Origin: Ferrovibrio sp.
Lineage (GTDB): Bacteria > Pseudomonadota > Alphaproteobacteria > Ferrovibrionales > Ferrovibrionaceae
Assembly: GCF_029255545.1 (NCBI RefSeq)
Contig: NZ_JANLJJ010000038.1
Span: 1 to 60,693 of the forward strand
DNA: 60,693 bases
Reading direction: 5' to 3'
A model generated the notes under the pieces. That model saw nothing but the letters and a program-made list of their open reading frames with translations. It was not told the DNA's origin and did not search any database. The position numbers were made by a program, and so were the translations under genes. Below are positions 1-8,034 of the stretch, piece after piece; the stretch's first letter is position 1; each line of letters begins with the position of its first letter.

Positions 1-766
1 GGGCAATCGGGCCGCGCAGCAAGGCGAAACGTGCACCAGACAGTTTGGCGGCGGCGGATCGCTGCATGTCGGTGCGCTGATCAAGGAAGTTGGCCTGGCT
101 TCGGCGCTGGTGCCGCGCTTCCCCGGCGTTACATCCGCGCTGGGCTGCGTGATCGCCGATATGCGCCACGATTTTGTGCGCACGGTGAACAAGACCCTGG
201 ACGACACCGATCCGGCCATCCTCGATGCGGCCATCGGTGAGGCAGCGGCAGAAGGCACGCGGCTGCTTGATCAGGCTGGTATTGCTTTCGAGGGCCGCAG
301 CATCGCGGTCGAGCTCGATATGTCGTATCTCGGCCAGACGCACACCGTGGCCGTGCCGCTGCCCGGTGATTTCACCACGCCGGCAATACTGACCCGCGAG
401 GGCATCAAGGCTGCTTTCGAGGCCGCCTATGCCGCCGCCTTCGGCCGCGTGCTGGAAAAGATCGGCATCCGCGTGCTGAACCTGCGCGTGGCGGCCATCG
501 GCCGGCGCAAGAAATTCGACCTTGGCCTGCTGGCGCCGCCCAAGGGAGGCTCGGTCGAAGCCGCCAAGCGCACCACGCGCCAGGTCTGGCTCGATGGCGC
601 CTGGCACGAAGCCGGCATCTATCGCCGGCTGGAACTGCCGCTCGGTGCCATTATCTCCGGTCCGGCCATCCTGGAGCAGCCTGATACCACGATCCTGATC
701 GAACCCGATCTGGTGGGCGAGGTGGACGGGTTCGGCAACCTGATCGTGAAGCGGAAGTCCGCATGA
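1..766 (+). CDS. Hydantoinase/oxoprolinase (HyuA-type) family protein, C-terminal part
   Basis: The reading frame is open from base 2, so the gene starts before the window; about 254 C-terminal residues are visible. The family hydrolyses cyclic amides (hydantoins, 5-oxoproline) with ATP. The stretch FGGGGSLHVGAL followed by VPRFPGVTSALGC matches the conserved glycine-rich region near the end of the ATPase core of HyuA proteins (usually FGGAGPLHA), and the rest matches the C-terminal beta-rich region ending in a GPAILEQ-D-T motif. The stop overlaps the next ATG by four bases (ATGA), so the genes are translationally coupled. The exact substrate cannot be told from this fragment. Confidence 0.85.
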   Translation, partial: GNRAAQQGETCTRQFGGGGSLHVGALIKEVGLASALVPRFPGVTSALGCVIADMRHDFVRTVNKTLDDTDPAILDAAIGEAAAEGTRLLDQAGIAFEGRSIAVELDMSYLGQTHTVAVPLPGDFTTPAILTREGIKAAFEAAYAAAFGRVLEKIGIRVLNLRVAAIGRRKKFDLGLLAPPKGGSVEAAKRTTRQVWLDGAWHEAGIYRRLELPLGAIISGPAILEQPDTTILIEPDLVGEVDGFGNLIVKRKSA

Positions 767-1374
767 GCGCCAGGCTGGATCTGAAACGCACCGCTTTGCT
801 GATCGTCGATCTGCAGAACGATTTCCTGCATGCCGATGGCGCCTATGCCCGTGGCGGGGCTAACCTGCCAGGCGCGGCGGCGCTGATCGCCAACATGAAA
901 TCGGTGGCCGACGCGATGCGGGCGGCGGGCGGCTGGATCGTCTCGACCCAGTTTACCCTGGTGCCGGGCCGGGCTGGCGAGCCGCTGATCAGCCCGCATC
1001 TGAAACAGTTGCGCCCGTTCTTGGCCAAGGGCGATTTCCAACCCGGCACCTGGGGCCATAGCCTGATCGACGAACTGGCGCCGGCCGATTTCACGGTGGA
1101 GAAGGTGGCTTATTCCGCTTTCTATATGACGCGACTGGAATTCGTTCTGCGTAAGGTCGGGATCGACACATTGCTGGTCGGCGGTATCGTCACCAATGGT
1201 GGCGTCGCCAGCACGTTGCGCGATGCTCATGTGCGCGATTTCCATGCCATGCTGCTGACCGATGGCTGCGCGGCCTTCTCGAAGGAGGCGCATGAGGCCA
1301 GCATCGCGTCACTCGGCACCATCGCGCCGAAACTGACCTGCGCCGAGGCAACGGCGCTGATCAATGCGGCATGA
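763..1374 (+). CDS. Isochorismatase/cysteine-hydrolase fold protein lacking the catalytic Cys
   Basis: A 203-aa protein of the isochorismatase-like alpha/beta hydrolase superfamily (N-carbamoylsarcosine amidase, nicotinamidase, isochorismatase). The catalytic Asp (D16 in LLIVDLQNDF) and Lys (K114 in VEKVAYSAF) are visible. The nucleophile segment, normally G-x-x-T-x-x-C-V-x-x-T, reads GIVTNGGVAST, putting Gly147 where the Cys should be. True isochorismatases that act on enol ethers also lack this Cys, so this may be a non-amidase member or a degenerate one. It overlaps both neighbours by four bases (ATGA at each junction), which places it in a catabolic operon with the HyuA-like and FAD proteins. 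Confidence 0.85.
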   Translation: MSARLDLKRTALLIVDLQNDFLHADGAYARGGANLPGAAALIANMKSVADAMRAAGGWIVSTQFTLVPGRAGEPLISPHLKQLRPFLAKGDFQPGTWGHSLIDELAPADFTVEKVAYSAFYMTRLEFVLRKVGIDTLLVGGIVTNGGVASTLRDAHVRDFHAMLLTDGCAAFSKEAHEASIASLGTIAPKLTCAEATALINAA

Positions 1375-2777
1375 GCAGAGTCCTGCCGACCGCGGGCATC
1401 GATTTCCCGCTTGAGATTCCGGTATTGGTGATCGGGGGTGGCGCCTGCGGCTTGACGGCGGCGCTGGCCGCCCATGATGCCGGAGCGGATGTCCTGGTGC
1501 TGGAGCGCGATCCGTCGCCCAGCGGCTCGACGGCCATGTCGTCGGGCATGATTCCGGCCGCCGGTACGGCTTTGCAGGCGGCGCGCGGTGTCGACGACAC
1601 GCCCGAGATCATGGCCGCCGATATCCAGGCCAAGGCCCATGGCGAAAATGATCCGGCAATGGTGGCGGCGATCTGCGCCGCCTCCGGCCCCACGGTGAAC
1701 TGGCTAGTTCAAACCCATCATGTACCGCTCACCCTGGTGGAGGGTTTTCTCTATCCCGGCCACAGCAAGCCGCGCATGCATGCGCCGGCCTCGCGCAGCG
1801 GCGCTGATCTGGTTGCCGGCCTGCTGGCGGCGGCAAATGCCGCCGGCATCGATATCGTCTGCGATGCTGCGGTTACGACGCTGTTCGCCGATGCCGATGG
1901 CTGCGTGCGGGGCGTGGAGCTGCAGCGGCCCGATGGCAGCCATGAGCGCATCGGCTGCGATACGCTGATCCTGGCCTGTTCGGGATTCGGCGGCAATGCC
2001 GACCTGCTGGCGCGCCACATCCCGGAACTGAAGGGTGCCCAGTATTACGGCCATACCGGCAATCGCGGCGACGCGCTGCTGTGGGGCGAGCAACTGGGCG
2101 CCGCCGTGAGGAATCTGGGCGCCTATCAGGGTCATGGTTCGCTGGCGATGCCGCATGCCATCCTGATCACCTGGGCCCTGATGATGGAAGGCGGCTTCCA
2201 GGTCAATGCCAACGGCGAGCGGTTCTCCTGCGAGCATGACGGCTATTCCGAACAGGCCATGCGGGTGATTGCCCAGCCGGGCGGCGTGGCCTGGAACATC
2301 TTCGATGAGCGCCTGCACAGGCTGGGTCTCGATTTCGAGGATTACCGCGACGCGCTGAAGGGTGGCGCGGTGAAAACCGCAGACAGCATCGCGGCGCTGG
2401 CCGACCTTTGCGGCCTGCCGCCGGCCGCGCTGGCCGCGACGCTGGACGAAACCCGGGCCTTGGCGGCGGGGCAGGGCAGCGATCGTTTCGGCCGCGACTT
2501 CACGACCAAGCCGGCCCTGACGGCGCCCTTTTATGCCGTGAAGGTCACTGGCGCGCTGTTCCATACCCAGGGCGGTCTGAGCATCGACGCCGATGCCCGC
2601 GTACTACGTGCGGATGGTCGGCCTTTGCCAAATCTGCTGGCCGGTGGAGGCGCTGCCTGCGGCATCTCGGGGCGTGGCCGCGACGGTTATCTGTCGGGCA
2701 ATGGCCTGCTGGCGGCGGCGGTGCTTGGCGCCAAGGCCGGCCGGACGGCTGCGGCGCTTGTCAAACGGGGAGTCTGA
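1371..2777 (+). CDS. FAD-dependent oxidoreductase, fumarate reductase/ketosteroid dehydrogenase type
   Basis: A 468-aa flavoprotein of the FAD_binding_2 family. The N-terminal dinucleotide-binding motif VLVIGGGACGLTAALAA begins near residue 17 and is followed by an acidic strand end (VLVLERD). Near the C-terminus PFYAVKVTGALFHTQGGL and GYLSGNGLLAA match the catalytic/FAD-capping region of fumarate reductase-like and 3-ketosteroid dehydrogenase-like enzymes. No signal peptide or membrane segment is seen, so it is probably cytoplasmic. It overlaps the preceding gene (ATGA) and lies two bases before the tautomerase fusion, so one operon is likely. It probably oxidises or reduces a C=C bond of the pathway substrate, which is unknown. 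Confidence 0.82.
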   Translation: MSRVLPTAGIDFPLEIPVLVIGGGACGLTAALAAHDAGADVLVLERDPSPSGSTAMSSGMIPAAGTALQAARGVDDTPEIMAADIQAKAHGENDPAMVAAICAASGPTVNWLVQTHHVPLTLVEGFLYPGHSKPRMHAPASRSGADLVAGLLAAANAAGIDIVCDAAVTTLFADADGCVRGVELQRPDGSHERIGCDTLILACSGFGGNADLLARHIPELKGAQYYGHTGNRGDALLWGEQLGAAVRNLGAYQGHGSLAMPHAILITWALMMEGGFQVNANGERFSCEHDGYSEQAMRVIAQPGGVAWNIFDERLHRLGLDFEDYRDALKGGAVKTADSIAALADLCGLPPAALAATLDETRALAAGQGSDRFGRDFTTKPALTAPFYAVKVTGALFHTQGGLSIDADARVLRADGRPLPNLLAGGGAACGISGRGRDGYLSGNGLLAAAVLGAKAGRTAAALVKRGV

Positions 2778-2779
2778 CC

Positions 2780-3343
2780 ATGCCGGTGATCCGCGTGACC
2801 CTGATCGAAGGGTATGACGAGGCGGTGCGCGACCGCCTGCTGGAAGGCTACAGCGCGGTGACGCGCACGGTGCTGGATGCGGTGCCCGATGGCATCACGG
2901 CCGTTATCGAGGAAGTGAAGGCCAGCAACTATCGGCGCGGCAACCAACGCAAATCGCCGAAAGCTCCACCGCCGCCGCCTGAGCAGATTGTGCGCGATTA
3001 CCTTGCCGTCATGGAGCGTCGCGACCTTGCCGCTGCCAAAGCCCTGCTGGCGCCGAGCTTTGCCATGGTGTTTCCGGGTGGTGCGCGATTTACCAAACTG
3101 GAAGACCTGATCGAATGGGCGAAGCCGCGCTACCAGCGGGTCGGCAAGGTCTATGAGCGGTTCGACACGGTGCCCAGCATGGATCATGCCGTGGTTTATT
3201 GTTATGGCACGTTGGAAGGGGTGTGGCCCGATGGCGCAGTCTTCGCGGGCGTGCGATTCATCGACCGCTTCACGATCCGCGGTGGTCTGCTGGCGGACCA
3301 GATGGTGTGGAACGATCTCGATGCCGCGAAAGCGGCGCTCTGA
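2780..3343 (+). CDS. Tautomerase (4-OT-like) fused to an NTF2/SnoaL-like domain
   Basis: A 187-aa two-domain protein. Residues 1-57 resemble 4-oxalocrotonate tautomerase: Met is followed by Pro (the catalytic N-terminal Pro after Met removal), with VTLIEGY and a VIEEVKASNYRRG end. The Arg that follows EG in classical 4-OT is Tyr here. A proline-rich linker (residues about 58-68, APPPPP) leads to an NTF2/SnoaL-like domain (EQIVRDYLAVMERRDLAAA through DRFTIRGGLLADQMVWND). The start at 2780 is chosen because it places Pro directly after Met and follows the upstream stop by two bases. It is the last gene of the operon and ends 4 bases from the convergent FNR gene. The fold assignments are fairly sure; the reaction is unknown. 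Confidence 0.78.
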   Translation: MPVIRVTLIEGYDEAVRDRLLEGYSAVTRTVLDAVPDGITAVIEEVKASNYRRGNQRKSPKAPPPPPEQIVRDYLAVMERRDLAAAKALLAPSFAMVFPGGARFTKLEDLIEWAKPRYQRVGKVYERFDTVPSMDHAVVYCYGTLEGVWPDGAVFAGVRFIDRFTIRGGLLADQMVWNDLDAAKAAL

Positions 3344-3346
3344 GGT

Positions 3347-4096
3347 CTAGCTGCTGGGCGAAGCCAATTCGGCCAGCTTTTCCGGCAGATTGATGCAGAC
3401 GCGATCGGCGCTAAGCAGGCTGATGATATTGGCCTTGCGCAGCTTGGTGAAACAGCGACTGACCGTTTCAATCGTCAGGCCGAGATAGTCGCCCACCTCG
3501 GCGCGGGTCATGGGCAGCAGCAGTGGTGTGGTGGTCATGCCGCGGTTTTCCGCGCGCTCCATCTGCAGCAGCAGAAACGAAGCGATGCGTTCCATGGCGG
3601 TCTTGCGCCCGAGCAGCAGAATCTGGTTCTGCGCGGTTTCAAGTTCGGTTTCCGCAAGCGACAGCAACCGATGCTCAAGCACGGGAACTCGTTCCAGCAA
3701 CTGCTGGAAATTCCGGCGCGTGAAGCGGCAGGCGTGAACATCCGTGAGAGTTTCCGCACTCAGGGAATATTCCGTGCCAGCGCCGAAACCAAGAAAATCG
3801 CCGGCGCCTAGGAAGCCGGTGATCTGGCGACGGCCATCGGCCATTGATTTCGACAGGGCAACGCTGCCGCTGGTGATATTAAAGACGTGGGTAGCCTCAT
3901 CGCCTTCATGGAAAATCATCTGGCGCGGCTTGATCACCATGCCGGTGGAGAGACCCGCGACCTCAGCCTGTTCCTGCGGGCTCAGCGGAGCGCAGATGGT
4001 CAGGCTCCGGGCCGTGCAGTTCACGCATGGATCGGCAGCTTTCGCAGTCGTGGCCTGCCGGGCGGCCGGCAGCGGCAAACTGTGAACATTGCCCAT
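3347..4096 (-). CDS. fnrN: Crp/Fnr family oxygen-sensing regulator (FnrN-like)
   Basis: A 249-aa transcription factor. Cys24, Cys27 and Cys35 (C-x2-C-x7-C) plus internal Cys123 form the four-cysteine set that binds an oxygen-labile [4Fe-4S] cluster in FnrN-type regulators. A cyclic-nucleotide-binding-fold sensor domain (about residues 40-150) and a dimerisation helix precede the helix-turn-helix RAEVGDYLGLTIETVSRCF. Glu210, Ser213 and Arg214 match the E-x2-S-R recognition residues that read TTGAT-N4-ATCAA. Matching sites occur at 4769-4782 and 6438-6451, so it very probably activates the neighbouring hemerythrin, TauE-like and cco genes when oxygen is low. A GAGGGA ribosome site precedes the ATG. 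Confidence 0.92.
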   Translation of the reverse strand: MGNVHSLPLPAARQATTAKAADPCVNCTARSLTICAPLSPQEQAEVAGLSTGMVIKPRQMIFHEGDEATHVFNITSGSVALSKSMADGRRQITGFLGAGDFLGFGAGTEYSLSAETLTDVHACRFTRRNFQQLLERVPVLEHRLLSLAETELETAQNQILLLGRKTAMERIASFLLLQMERAENRGMTTTPLLLPMTRAEVGDYLGLTIETVSRCFTKLRKANIISLLSADRVCINLPEKLAELASPSS

Positions 4097-4164
4097 GGAA
4101 ATCCCTCAGACTGGTATCAGTCATCAAGCTGAGCGCATATCGGTCGATAGGCGCGAGTTAAAAT

Positions 4165-4734
4165 CTAGTTGCGGCGGCACATGGCCTTATGCCACCGGGC
4201 CAGATCATCCGCCGTCAGACGGACCTGCGCCAGAGGTAAAATTGTCGCATCTTCCCAAGCCAGATGGCGCCGCTGGTGCTCGGCGAACGAGCGTAAGGCG
4301 GCACAAAGCACAACAAGGTCGTCGTCATCGACCCCCGTTGCAACTTCCTCGCAACGGCTCGCCAGGCTGCTGGCTTGCTGGCGATCCCGTTGATGCTCGT
4401 CAATCAGTTGGTCGATCACCTGATCCAGATCGTCGCCGAGCAGCAGACGACGACGCAGGGCGGGTAGCAGGCCGTTTTCTTCCTCGGCCAGCATGGTCGG
4501 GTAATCCTGGCGCAGAAAAGCGGCAATTCCCGGAGCCAGCGCGCGCACCATCGGTGCCGCCACATTCGGCAGAGCGTTAAGCACAGCGCAAAAGGCGGTC
4601 AGGTTCAGGCGCTGACCAACCAGCATTTCCAGAGGCGATATCGCCTCGCTATCATTATGCAGTGCAATTAATATCTGCAGCATCGCTGGCGACGGTGCCG
4701 GCCGGAGTTGCTGGATATTACGGTTCGCGTCCAT
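4165..4734 (-). CDS. Hemerythrin HHE-domain protein
   Basis: A 189-aa soluble protein. His and carboxylate residues expected to hold a di-iron site are spread as in HHE domains: His26 (LHND), Glu86 (EEENGLLP), His114 (DEHQRDR), His153, His157 and Glu161 (EHQRRHLAWEDATILPLA). Such proteins bind or sense O2 or NO, or protect iron-sulfur proteins. It lies between the FNR gene and a perfect FNR box; the box centre is 41.5 bases from the A of its ATG and no good Shine-Dalgarno is visible, so a leaderless transcript is plausible. A role in microaerobic or nitrosative adaptation is inferred from context. Confidence 0.85.
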   Translation of the reverse strand: MDANRNIQQLRPAPSPAMLQILIALHNDSEAISPLEMLVGQRLNLTAFCAVLNALPNVAAPMVRALAPGIAAFLRQDYPTMLAEEENGLLPALRRRLLLGDDLDQVIDQLIDEHQRDRQQASSLASRCEEVATGVDDDDLVVLCAALRSFAEHQRRHLAWEDATILPLAQVRLTADDLARWHKAMCRRN

Positions 4735-4768
4735 GCCGGTACGCTATGGGGGCGAGTCACCAGTTGCA

Positions 4769-4782
4769 TTGATCCGGATCAA
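4769..4782. promoter_or_regulatory. FNR box, perfect palindrome, between divergent genes
   Basis: TTGAT-CCGG-ATCAA is a perfect match to the FNR consensus. It lies between the divergent hemerythrin and TauE-like genes, 34-35 bases from each ATG. Its centre (4775.5) sits at the class-II activator distance of about -41.5 for transcripts that would begin at or next to each start codon. Confidence 0.9.
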
Positions 4783-4803
4783 CACCTGTCAGCCTTCCGG
4801 AGT

Positions 4804-4809
4804 TATAGT
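4804..4809 (+). promoter_or_regulatory. -10 element of the FNR-dependent promoter
   Basis: TATAGT occupies -12 to -7 relative to the A of the ATG at 4816. With the FNR box centred about 41 bases upstream, this predicts transcription starting at the start codon itself. On the opposite strand TAGCGT (4746-4741) occupies the same position relative to the hemerythrin ATG. Confidence 0.6.
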
Positions 4810-4815
4810 CCGCGC

Positions 4816-5580
4816 ATGTTTGATTGGTCTGCTTTTCTGTCTGCCTGCACCGCCCTGGTTCATGGCGATGCCGCGCCGGGGGTCTTTGCATTTGGCCTGC
4901 CGCTCGGGCTGCTGCTGTTGGGGATCATCGGCGGATTCACCCATTGCGCGGGAATGTGTGGGCCGTTTGTCCTGGCCCAAGTTGGCAGCCGGCTGGCCGC
5001 CACCGATCTGAGCGCGATGACCCGCCTGACCCGTCTGCAGGGCGTTGCGCTGCTGCCCTATCATCTCGGCCGTGGCACTACCTATGCCCTGCTGGGCGGA
5101 ATGGCGGGGGGCTTGAGCGGTGGCGTGCAGTGGCTGGCCAGCTTCAGCCGCCTGCCGGGCATCGCGTTATCCCTGATGGCTGTGGTTTTTCTGGTAATGG
5201 CGGTGTTCCAGTGGGCGCCGAGGCTGGCTTTCGCAGGTGGCGGGGCGCTGTCAGCGGGCTGGCAGAAACTGTTTGCCCCCTTATTCAGCCGGCCGACCGG
5301 CATGACGGGCTATGTTCTTGGCCTCGGTCTGGGGTTCCTGCCCTGCGGCTTGATTTACACGGCCCTTTTGATGGCCGGAGCCAGCGGCGACTGGCAGCTG
5401 GGCGCTCTCGGAATGGCGGCTTTTGCCGTCGGGACTGTGCCGGCCCTGCTGGTGGTCGGCGTGCTTGGCGCTGCTGCCGGCCAGAAACTGCGCCGGCAAC
5501 TGCGCCTGTGGCTGGTTCCCGTTCTGCTGTTCAACGCCCTGCTGGCCAGCCTGATGGCCTGGCGTTGGTTCGTCGGCTAG
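4816..5580 (+). CDS. TauE/SafE-like (DsbD_2 family) membrane protein
   Basis: A 254-aa polytopic inner-membrane protein with about six hydrophobic helices. The GGFTHCAGMCGPF motif near residues 39-51 (His43, Cys44, Met47, Cys48) is the hallmark of the DsbD_2/UreH-like family often found beside cbb3 oxidase assembly genes, where a role in copper or cytochrome maturation is suspected. A second small-residue motif, GLGFLPCGLIYTALL, lies near residue 175. The ATG at 4816 is chosen because it follows the FNR box and a -10 element at ideal distance; longer in-frame extensions would overlap the regulatory site. Its stop shares CTAG with the convergent DUF2189 gene. Confidence 0.82.
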   Translation: MFDWSAFLSACTALVHGDAAPGVFAFGLPLGLLLLGIIGGFTHCAGMCGPFVLAQVGSRLAATDLSAMTRLTRLQGVALLPYHLGRGTTYALLGGMAGGLSGGVQWLASFSRLPGIALSLMAVVFLVMAVFQWAPRLAFAGGGALSAGWQKLFAPLFSRPTGMTGYVLGLGLGFLPCGLIYTALLMAGASGDWQLGALGMAAFAVGTVPALLVVGVLGAAAGQKLRRQLRLWLVPVLLFNALLASLMAWRWFVG

Positions 5581-6347
5581 GCCACTAGGTCCCGATAAGC
5601 ATGCCAGGTGGCATGGGCCACCAGCGGAAACAGCAGCCCAAGGCCGATGAAGAACGTGGCCAGGCCAACAGCGGTGAACAGCACGATCAGGCCGGCCCAC
5701 AGGGCCATCGCTTTTGGATTCCGCAGCACGGCCCGCACGCTGATAATGATGGCCGTAATTACATCGATATCCCGGTCTAGCAGCAGGGGGAGTGAGACCA
5801 CGGAAGCTGCGAAAACGCTGATGGCGAATGCGCCACCGATCAGGGTTCCGATCACCAGGAAGGGCAGATTCTGCGCCTCGATCAGGTAGAACGGCACGGC
5901 ATCAAGCGGCGGGGTTTCGCCGTGGAAATACAGCGCAAACCACAGCAGGGCAACGCGGGTCCAGGCGAAATGGATCAAGAGCAGGACAATGCCGAAACTG
6001 GCGATCTGCACGGGGCGCCGCCAGCTGGTCAGGGCGCTGGCCAGATTTACCGACTCGCCCAGCTGCAATCTGCGACTGGTGTCATACAGTCCGATCGCAA
6101 TCAGTGGCGCGATCAGGAAAAACCCGCCCGCCATTGGCAGGACCAGGTAACCCAAGTCTGCCTGCCACAGGCCCAGTACCAGCAGATAACTGACAATGAC
6201 CAGCCCGGCGCCATAAGCTAGGCTAACCTGAGGGGTGCGGGTCATGTCACGCCAGCCCATAGCCAGCCAGTGCCAGGGGCGGTCATTCTGTATCTGCCGC
6301 ACCGGCTGAGGCTGATTCGCGGGAATCGGTTCGCTTACGCTGATCAT
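5577..6347 (-). CDS. DUF2189 integral membrane protein
   Basis: A 256-aa inner-membrane protein with about six hydrophobic segments. The N-terminal WHWLAMGWRDMTRTPQVSL followed by an SYLL... helix matches the DUF2189 family of predicted integral membrane proteins found in alpha- and betaproteobacteria, commonly beside respiratory oxidase genes. The function is unknown. It is convergent with the TauE-like gene, sharing the palindromic stop region CTAG, and divergent from ccoN. The FNR box at 6438-6451 lies 91 bases from its start, so it may be co-controlled with the oxidase. A GAGGAAATT ribosome site precedes the ATG. Confidence 0.8.
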   Translation of the reverse strand: MISVSEPIPANQPQPVRQIQNDRPWHWLAMGWRDMTRTPQVSLAYGAGLVIVSYLLVLGLWQADLGYLVLPMAGGFFLIAPLIAIGLYDTSRRLQLGESVNLASALTSWRRPVQIASFGIVLLLIHFAWTRVALLWFALYFHGETPPLDAVPFYLIEAQNLPFLVIGTLIGGAFAISVFAASVVSLPLLLDRDIDVITAIIISVRAVLRNPKAMALWAGLIVLFTAVGLATFFIGLGLLFPLVAHATWHAYRDLVA

Positions 6348-6437
6348 GAATTTCCTCCTGGCGGCTTATTGGATTTGCCGCCTGCGTCACCGCGTCGCAG
6401 TATAACCTTGATTTTGCTCGGAGGGGAGGGGCTGATA

Positions 6438-6451
6438 TTGACATGAGTCAA
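6438..6451. promoter_or_regulatory. FNR/FixK-type box upstream of ccoN
   Basis: TTGAC-ATGA-GTCAA is a perfect 5-4-5 palindrome of the FNR/FixK type, 80 bases upstream of the ccoN ATG. A transcript starting about 41 bases beyond its centre would have a leader of about 46 bases. It is between ccoN and the divergent DUF2189 gene. Confidence 0.85.
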
Positions 6452-6531
6452 TGCCGGTCGAGCCGGCCCGGTGAAGTATCCCAACGCTGGCGGGGGGACC
6501 CCGAATCGCCAGCCGTTAATGTGAGGAATCC

Positions 6532-8022
6532 ATGACAGCTATAGCTGCAGCCCAGCCGGGCGCCACTTTGGCCACAGGAGCGCGCTCCGAGGCCTATGTT
6601 GAAGATGCCGTTCGGGCCTTTGTGATCGCGACGATCTTCTGGGGCGTCGCGGCCTTTGCCGCCGGTGTCTTTATCGCTCTCCAGTTGGCCTATCCCGTGC
6701 TCAATCTGGGGCTGGAATGGACCACCTTCGGCCGTCTGCGGCCGCTGCACACCTCGGCGGCGATTTTTGCCTTCGGTGGCAACGCGCTGCTCGGCACCTC
6801 GCTGTATATCGTCCAGCGTACCTGCCGCGCCCGCCTGTTCGGCGGCCCAGCGGTCGCCTGGTTCCTGTTTTTCGGTTACCAGCTTTTCATCGTGCTGGCG
6901 GCGCTGGGTTACATTTTCGGAATTACCCAGAGCAAGGAATACGCTGAACCGGAATGGTTCGTTGATCTGTGGCTTACCCTGGTTTGGGTGGTTTATCTCG
7001 TGGCCTTCGTTGGCACGCTTATGAAGCGTGAGGAGCCGCATATCTATGTGGCCAACTGGTTCTTCGTGGCCTTCATCGTCACCATCGCGATGCTGCACAT
7101 CGTCAACAACCTGGCGATCCCGGTGTCGTTCTTTGGTGCCAAGAGCTACGCCCTGTTCTCAGGCGTACAGGATGCACTGACCCAGTGGTGGTATGGCCAT
7201 AACGCGGTGGGTTTCTTCCTCACCGCCGGCTTCCTGGCGATGATGTATTATTTCATTCCCAAGCAGGCGAACCGCCCGGTCTATTCCTACCGTCTGTCGA
7301 TCGTGCACTTCTGGTCCCTGATATTCCTCTATATCTGGGCCGGCCCGCACCATCTGCATTACACCGCGCTGCCTGATTGGGCCGCGACACTCGGCATGGT
7401 TTTCTCGGTGATGTTGTGGATGCCGTCCTGGGGTGGCATGATCAACGGTCTGATGACGTTGTCGGGCGCCTGGGACAAGCTGCGCACCGATCCGGCGCTG
7501 CGTTTCTCGGTCACCGCCGTGGCCTTCTACGGCATGTCGACCTTCGAGGGGCCGGTGATGTCGATCCGGCAGGTGAACGGCCTCAGCCACTACACTGATT
7601 GGACCATCGGCCACGTGCATTCTGGTGCGCTGGGCTGGAATGCCTTCATCACCTTCGGCGCGCTGTATTACCTCGTGCCGGTGCTGTGGAAGCGGGCAGG
7701 TCTCTATTCCATCCGGCTGGTGTCGTATCACTTCTGGATCGCCACCATCGGCATCCTGCTCTACATCAGCGCGATGTGGGTCTCGGGCATCATGCAGGGC
7801 CTGATGTGGCGCGCCTACGATAATCTTGGCTTCCTGCAGTATTCCTTCGTCGAGACCGTGCAGGCGATGCATCCCTTCTACGTGATCCGTGCCACTGGTG
7901 GTCTGCTGTTCCTGACCGGCGCCCTGATCATGGTCTACAACCTGTGGCGCACGGCGCGCGGCGATGTCCGCGATGAAACGCCGATCGTCCGCGCACCCGC
8001 CCAGTCGGCGGCGGCAGAGTAA
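6532..8022 (+). CDS. ccoN: cbb3-type cytochrome c oxidase subunit I
   Basis: A 496-aa haem-copper oxidase catalytic subunit with about 12 or more membrane helices. Recognisable cbb3 features include [20 protein letters not shown] near the first haem b ligand, [20 protein letters not shown] (copper-B histidine region), [18 protein letters not shown] (conserved double His), and [18 protein letters not shown] near the C-terminal third with the haem ligands. It reduces O2 to water with high affinity and pumps protons. It starts the ccoNOQP operon behind an FNR box. The length is normal for the family. Confidence 0.97.
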   Translation: MTAIAAAQPGATLATGARSEAYVEDAVRAFVIATIFWGVAAFAAGVFIALQLAYPVLNLGLEWTTFGRLRPLHTSAAIFAFGGNALLGTSLYIVQRTCRARLFGGPAVAWFLFFGYQLFIVLAALGYIFGITQSKEYAEPEWFVDLWLTLVWVVYLVAFVGTLMKREEPHIYVANWFFVAFIVTIAMLHIVNNLAIPVSFFGAKSYALFSGVQDALTQWWYGHNAVGFFLTAGFLAMMYYFIPKQANRPVYSYRLSIVHFWSLIFLYIWAGPHHLHYTALPDWAATLGMVFSVMLWMPSWGGMINGLMTLSGAWDKLRTDPALRFSVTAVAFYGMSTFEGPVMSIRQVNGLSHYTDWTIGHVHSGALGWNAFITFGALYYLVPVLWKRAGLYSIRLVSYHFWIATIGILLYISAMWVSGIMQGLMWRAYDNLGFLQYSFVETVQAMHPFYVIRATGGLLFLTGALIMVYNLWRTARGDVRDETPIVRAPAQSAAAE

Positions 8023-8034
8023 GGAGAGCCGGAC

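Noticed and set aside
4111-4126. FNR half-site before the fnr gene
   Set aside because: Only TTGAT is present on the minus strand; the second half is not matched, so autoregulation cannot be supported.
5577-5580. Shared CTAG stop region of convergent genes as a special signal
   Set aside because: It is a compact convergent overlap produced by the palindromic CTAG; no hairpin or other signal accompanies it.
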